From Arthrobacter sp. FW305-BF8 (GTDB lineage: Bacteria; Actinomycetota; Actinomycetes; Actinomycetales; Micrococcaceae): a stretch of 64,000 bases of DNA. The notes below the pieces were generated by a model, which did not search any database, had not been told where the DNA came from, and saw only the letters and a list, made by a program, of their open reading frames with translations. Positions 61,755 to 64,000 of this stretch are shown piece after piece. Location: the NCBI RefSeq assembly GCF_021789315.1, contig NZ_CP084561.1, forward strand, positions 2,604,001-2,668,000. Direction: 5' to 3'. A program made the translations under genes and the position numbers. The stretch's first letter is position 1, and every line of letters starts with the position of its first letter.

Positions 61755-63424
61755 CGGCCGGCTCCGAGTCGGTGCTGGGAGGTGGCCTGCCGGTTGGCGG
61801 CGCCATGCGGGTCATGGGTTCGGAAACCGAATACGGGATTCACGCGCCGGCTGCTCCGGGCGCCAATGCCACCATGATGTCCGCCCGGGTGGTCCAGGCT
61901 TACGCCCAGGTCACCCGGCTCCGGGCTGCGGGCGGCGCCGAGACCCGCTGGGACTACACGGACGAGGAGCCGCTGCACGACGCCCGCGGCTGGACGCTTG
62001 AGCGCGGACAGGCCCACCCGAGCCAGCTGACGGACCAGCCGCCTGTGCTGGACGCCGAGGCGGTGGCGCTTGCCTACGGGCGTGAGGAACTTGAGCTGGA
62101 CGGCGAGGACGAATCGGGCTCGCTGCTGATGAATATGGTGCTCGGCAACGGGGCGAGGCTTTACGTGGACCACGCACACCCCGAGTACTCCAGCCCGGAG
62201 GTCACCAACCCCGCGGCCGCAGTGGCCTGGGACGCGGCCGGCGACCTCGTGGGACTGGCCGCGGTCCGCAGGCTGGCCAGCGACACCGAGCTGCCCGCCG
62301 TCAACCTCTATAAGAACAACACCGACAATAAGTCCGTGTCATACGGGTCCCACGAAAACTACCTGATGCCGCGGTCCGTCCCGTTCGGCGACATTGTCCG
62401 CGGGCTGACCCCCTTTTTCGTGTCGCGGCAGATCATCTGCGGCTCGGGGCGCGTGGGCATGGCCCAGGACGGCTCCCGGTCTGGTTACCAGATCAGCCAG
62501 CGGGCGGACTTCTTCGAGGCGGAGGTGGGGCTCGAAACCACTATCCGGCGTCCCATCATCAATACCCGCGACGAGCCGCATGCAACGGCGGACAAGTACC
62601 GGCGGCTGCACGTCATCATCGGCGACGCCAACCTGAGCCAGGTGTCCAACTACCTGAAGTTCGGCACCACCGCCATGGTGCTGAGCCTGATCGAGGCGGG
62701 CCTCGCCCCACGGATCGAGGTGCACGAGCCGGTGGCCGCGCTGCAGGCCATAAGCCACGACACCACCCTGACCACCACGGTCAGGCTGCAGGACGGCCGC
62801 CGGGTGACGGCCCTTGACCTGCAATGGATGTACCACGAGGCCGCCGCCAAGCTGGCGCAGGACACGGGAGTCTCGGACGCCGTCGACGGCGACGGCCATA
62901 CACACGCCGTGCTGGAGCGGTGGGCCACCACCCTGACGCAGCTGGACAGCGACCGCTCTGCCGCCGCCACGTCGGTGGAGTGGCTGGCCAAGCTGTCCAT
63001 CCTGGAGGGCTACCGCCAGCGCGACGGGCTCCAGTGGGATGACGCCCGGCTGGGCCTGGTCGATCTTCAATGGTCTGACCTCCGGCCCGAAAAAGGGCTC
63101 TACTACCGTCTGCTCTCCCGGAACAGGATGCAACGGATCGTGGACGACGCCGACATTGCCGCCGCGGTGACGGAACCGCCGTCGGACACCCGGGCATACT
63201 TCCGCGGACGCTGCGTCAGCAGCTTCAGCAAGGACGTGGTGGGGGCCAGCTGGGACTCGGTGATCTTCGACGTGCCGGGCTACGGAAGGCTGCAGCGCGT
63301 GCCCACCCGGGAGCCGCTGCGGGGCACGAAGGCGCTCACAGGAGGGCTGTTTGCCAGGCACCGCGAGGCGGGTTCGTTCCTTGCGGAACTGCTCGGAACG
63401 GCACCGGCTCCGCCACCGGCATAA
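61751..63424 (+). CDS. dop: Pup deamidase/depupylase
   Basis: A 557-residue glutamine-synthetase-fold enzyme. It deamidates the C-terminal Gln of Pup to Glu and removes Pup from proteins. The metal and nucleotide Glu lies in MGSETEYGIHAP. The Dop-specific loop between residues about 35 and 85 distinguishes it from the ligase PafA. The catalytic Asp is in LYVDHAHPEYSSPE. C-terminal RGRCVSSFSKDVVGASWDSV is also typical. GTG 61751 overlaps the arc stop. Its presence matches the Gln-ended Pup encoded 84 bp downstream. Confidence 0.97.
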   Translation: MTAGSESVLGGGLPVGGAMRVMGSETEYGIHAPAAPGANATMMSARVVQAYAQVTRLRAAGGAETRWDYTDEEPLHDARGWTLERGQAHPSQLTDQPPVLDAEAVALAYGREELELDGEDESGSLLMNMVLGNGARLYVDHAHPEYSSPEVTNPAAAVAWDAAGDLVGLAAVRRLASDTELPAVNLYKNNTDNKSVSYGSHENYLMPRSVPFGDIVRGLTPFFVSRQIICGSGRVGMAQDGSRSGYQISQRADFFEAEVGLETTIRRPIINTRDEPHATADKYRRLHVIIGDANLSQVSNYLKFGTTAMVLSLIEAGLAPRIEVHEPVAALQAISHDTTLTTTVRLQDGRRVTALDLQWMYHEAAAKLAQDTGVSDAVDGDGHTHAVLERWATTLTQLDSDRSAAATSVEWLAKLSILEGYRQRDGLQWDDARLGLVDLQWSDLRPEKGLYYRLLSRNRMQRIVDDADIAAAVTEPPSDTRAYFRGRCVSSFSKDVVGASWDSVIFDVPGYGRLQRVPTREPLRGTKALTGGLFARHREAGSFLAELLGTAPAPPPA

Positions 63425-63508
63425 TGCACCCCGCAAGGGCCCTTTGCGTGGCAATATGGGCATACAGGATGTCCCTCCGGAGTGGGGGACTGGATGAAGG
63501 AGAAGGAC

Positions 63509-63709
63509 ATGGCAGGCCAGGAGCAGCAGCAGCCACAGCCACGGGACACCGAGGTCGAGGAAGAGGTCCCCGTACCGCCGGCGCCAGCAGAAGGACAGGC
63601 ATCCGCCTCGACCCAGGGTGTTGACGATCTCCTCGACGAGATCGACGGCGTCCTGGAGTCCAACGCGGAGGAATTCGTCCGGGCGTTCGTGCAAAAGGGC
63701 GGCCAGTAG
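63509..63709 (+). CDS. pup: Prokaryotic ubiquitin-like protein Pup
   Basis: A 66-residue, mostly disordered tagging protein. Its C-terminal half carries the Mpa-binding helix (VDDLLDEIDGVLESNAEEFV) and ends VQKGGQ, so Dop must convert the last Gln to Glu before PafA can ligate it. ATG 63509 follows GGAGAAGG. The upstream ATG 63494 is in frame but has no ribosome binding site. It lies between dop and prcB in the usual order. Confidence 0.96.
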   Translation: MAGQEQQQPQPRDTEVEEEVPVPPAPAEGQASASTQGVDDLLDEIDGVLESNAEEFVRAFVQKGGQ

Positions 63710-63793
63710 ACCGGCAGCCACGCCACCCGCACCGGGCACGGAAGCCACAGCTACCGGACAGCCGCTGAATTATGACGTTGAAGGAGTGCACCA

Positions 63794-64000
63794 GTGCAGG
63801 AGACAACAGCCAACAAGGTAGCCGCCCACGCGACGTCGTCGTTCACTGAGCATCTCCAACGAGACCGTCCGGAACTGCTTCCCCAATACGCACCATTTGC
63901 TGCCGGCACAGCCGCCGGCACGCCGCCCGCCGTGCCCCACGCCACCACCATCGTGGCCATGACCTATGCCGGCGGCATCGTGATGGCTGGCGACCGCCGC
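63794..64000 (+). CDS. prcB: Proteasome beta subunit, 5' part
   Basis: GTG 63794 with AAGGAG seven bases upstream opens a frame that runs off the window at 64000 (69 codons). About 50 residues of propeptide (SFTEHLQRDRPELLPQYAPF) precede the mature start HATTIVAMTYAGGIVMAGDR. The catalytic N-terminal Thr is residue 51 of this frame. The subunit forms the proteolytic chamber of the 20S core. prcA and pafA are presumably beyond the edge. Confidence 0.95.
   Translation, partial: MQETTANKVAAHATSSFTEHLQRDRPELLPQYAPFAAGTAAGTPPAVPHATTIVAMTYAGGIVMAGDRR

Overview
The window looks like the chromosome of an Arthrobacter/Pseudarthrobacter-type actinobacterium (Micrococcaceae). It is GC-rich throughout and uses many GTG/TTG starts. 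It carries actinobacterial hallmark genes: mycothiol ligase mshC, a Pup-proteasome cluster (mpa/arc, dop, pup, prcB), a divergent glgC / glgA(glgM) pair, and an ATP-grasp/alpha-E/transglutaminase operon. I infer the taxon from gene content and protein style; no database was searched.

Layout. 0-8.4 kb: a broken CGNR zinc-finger gene, an ABC ATPase, a TauE/SafE transporter, an rRNA methyltransferase, ribosomal protein L31 type B with a structured leader, a lipoate-ligase-like protein with swapped domain order, aminopeptidase N and a YeiH-type exporter. 8.6-14.5 kb: the ATP-grasp/alpha-E/transglutaminase operon, two tandem FMN-binding split-barrel paralogues, and an unusual zinc-ribbon SDR. 14.6-17.3 kb: glycogen/maltose-1-phosphate synthesis. 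17.4-23.9 kb: a TetR-controlled fatty-acid locus (acyl-CoA dehydrogenase, thiolase, 3-oxoacyl reductase, MaoC hydratase) with a perfect 14-bp-arm operator. 23.9-28.2 kb: a FUSC membrane protein, a glutathionyl-hydroquinone-reductase-type enzyme, an M50 peptidase, a tiny acidic ORF behind a LexA-like site, YqeY and a small basic protein. 28.2-33.3 kb: a compact tartrate-type catabolic cassette (LysR regulator, tartrate/malate dehydrogenase, dicarboxylate symporter, glycerate kinase) with two copies of the same dyad, GATAG-N7-CTATC. 33.3-37.7 kb: a lipoprotein, an SRPBCC protein, a frameshifted class V aminotransferase, and a sodium:solute symporter with its DUF3311 partner.

38-44 kb is one 2020-residue surface protein (membrane anchor, propeller-like region, Ig/cadherin-like repeats, fibronectin III repeats). 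From 45.2 to 49.1 kb, next to a tRNA-Leu(GAG), the DNA is a gene graveyard: an internally deleted IS3 element, an eroded ATP-dependent DNA ligase, a frameshifted acetyltransferase-like gene and an HTH gene with an in-frame TGA. Among these wrecks sits one intact-looking 45-codon secreted peptide gene with its own promoter, ribosome binding site and terminator.

49.3-64 kb is housekeeping DNA whose order recalls the Mycobacterium tuberculosis Rv2141c-Rv2110c region: M20 peptidase, uppP, mshC, PAC2, HAD phosphatase, site-2 protease, tRNA m1A58 methyltransferase, mpa/arc, dop, pup and the start of prcB, cut by the window edge.

No CRISPR array, rRNA or intact prophage was seen. The best candidates for something new are the small secreted peptide, the zinc-ribbon SDR without the canonical Tyr, the LexA-like site before a 52-residue ORF, the paired LysR dyads, and the hairpin that encodes the 3' end of pepN.
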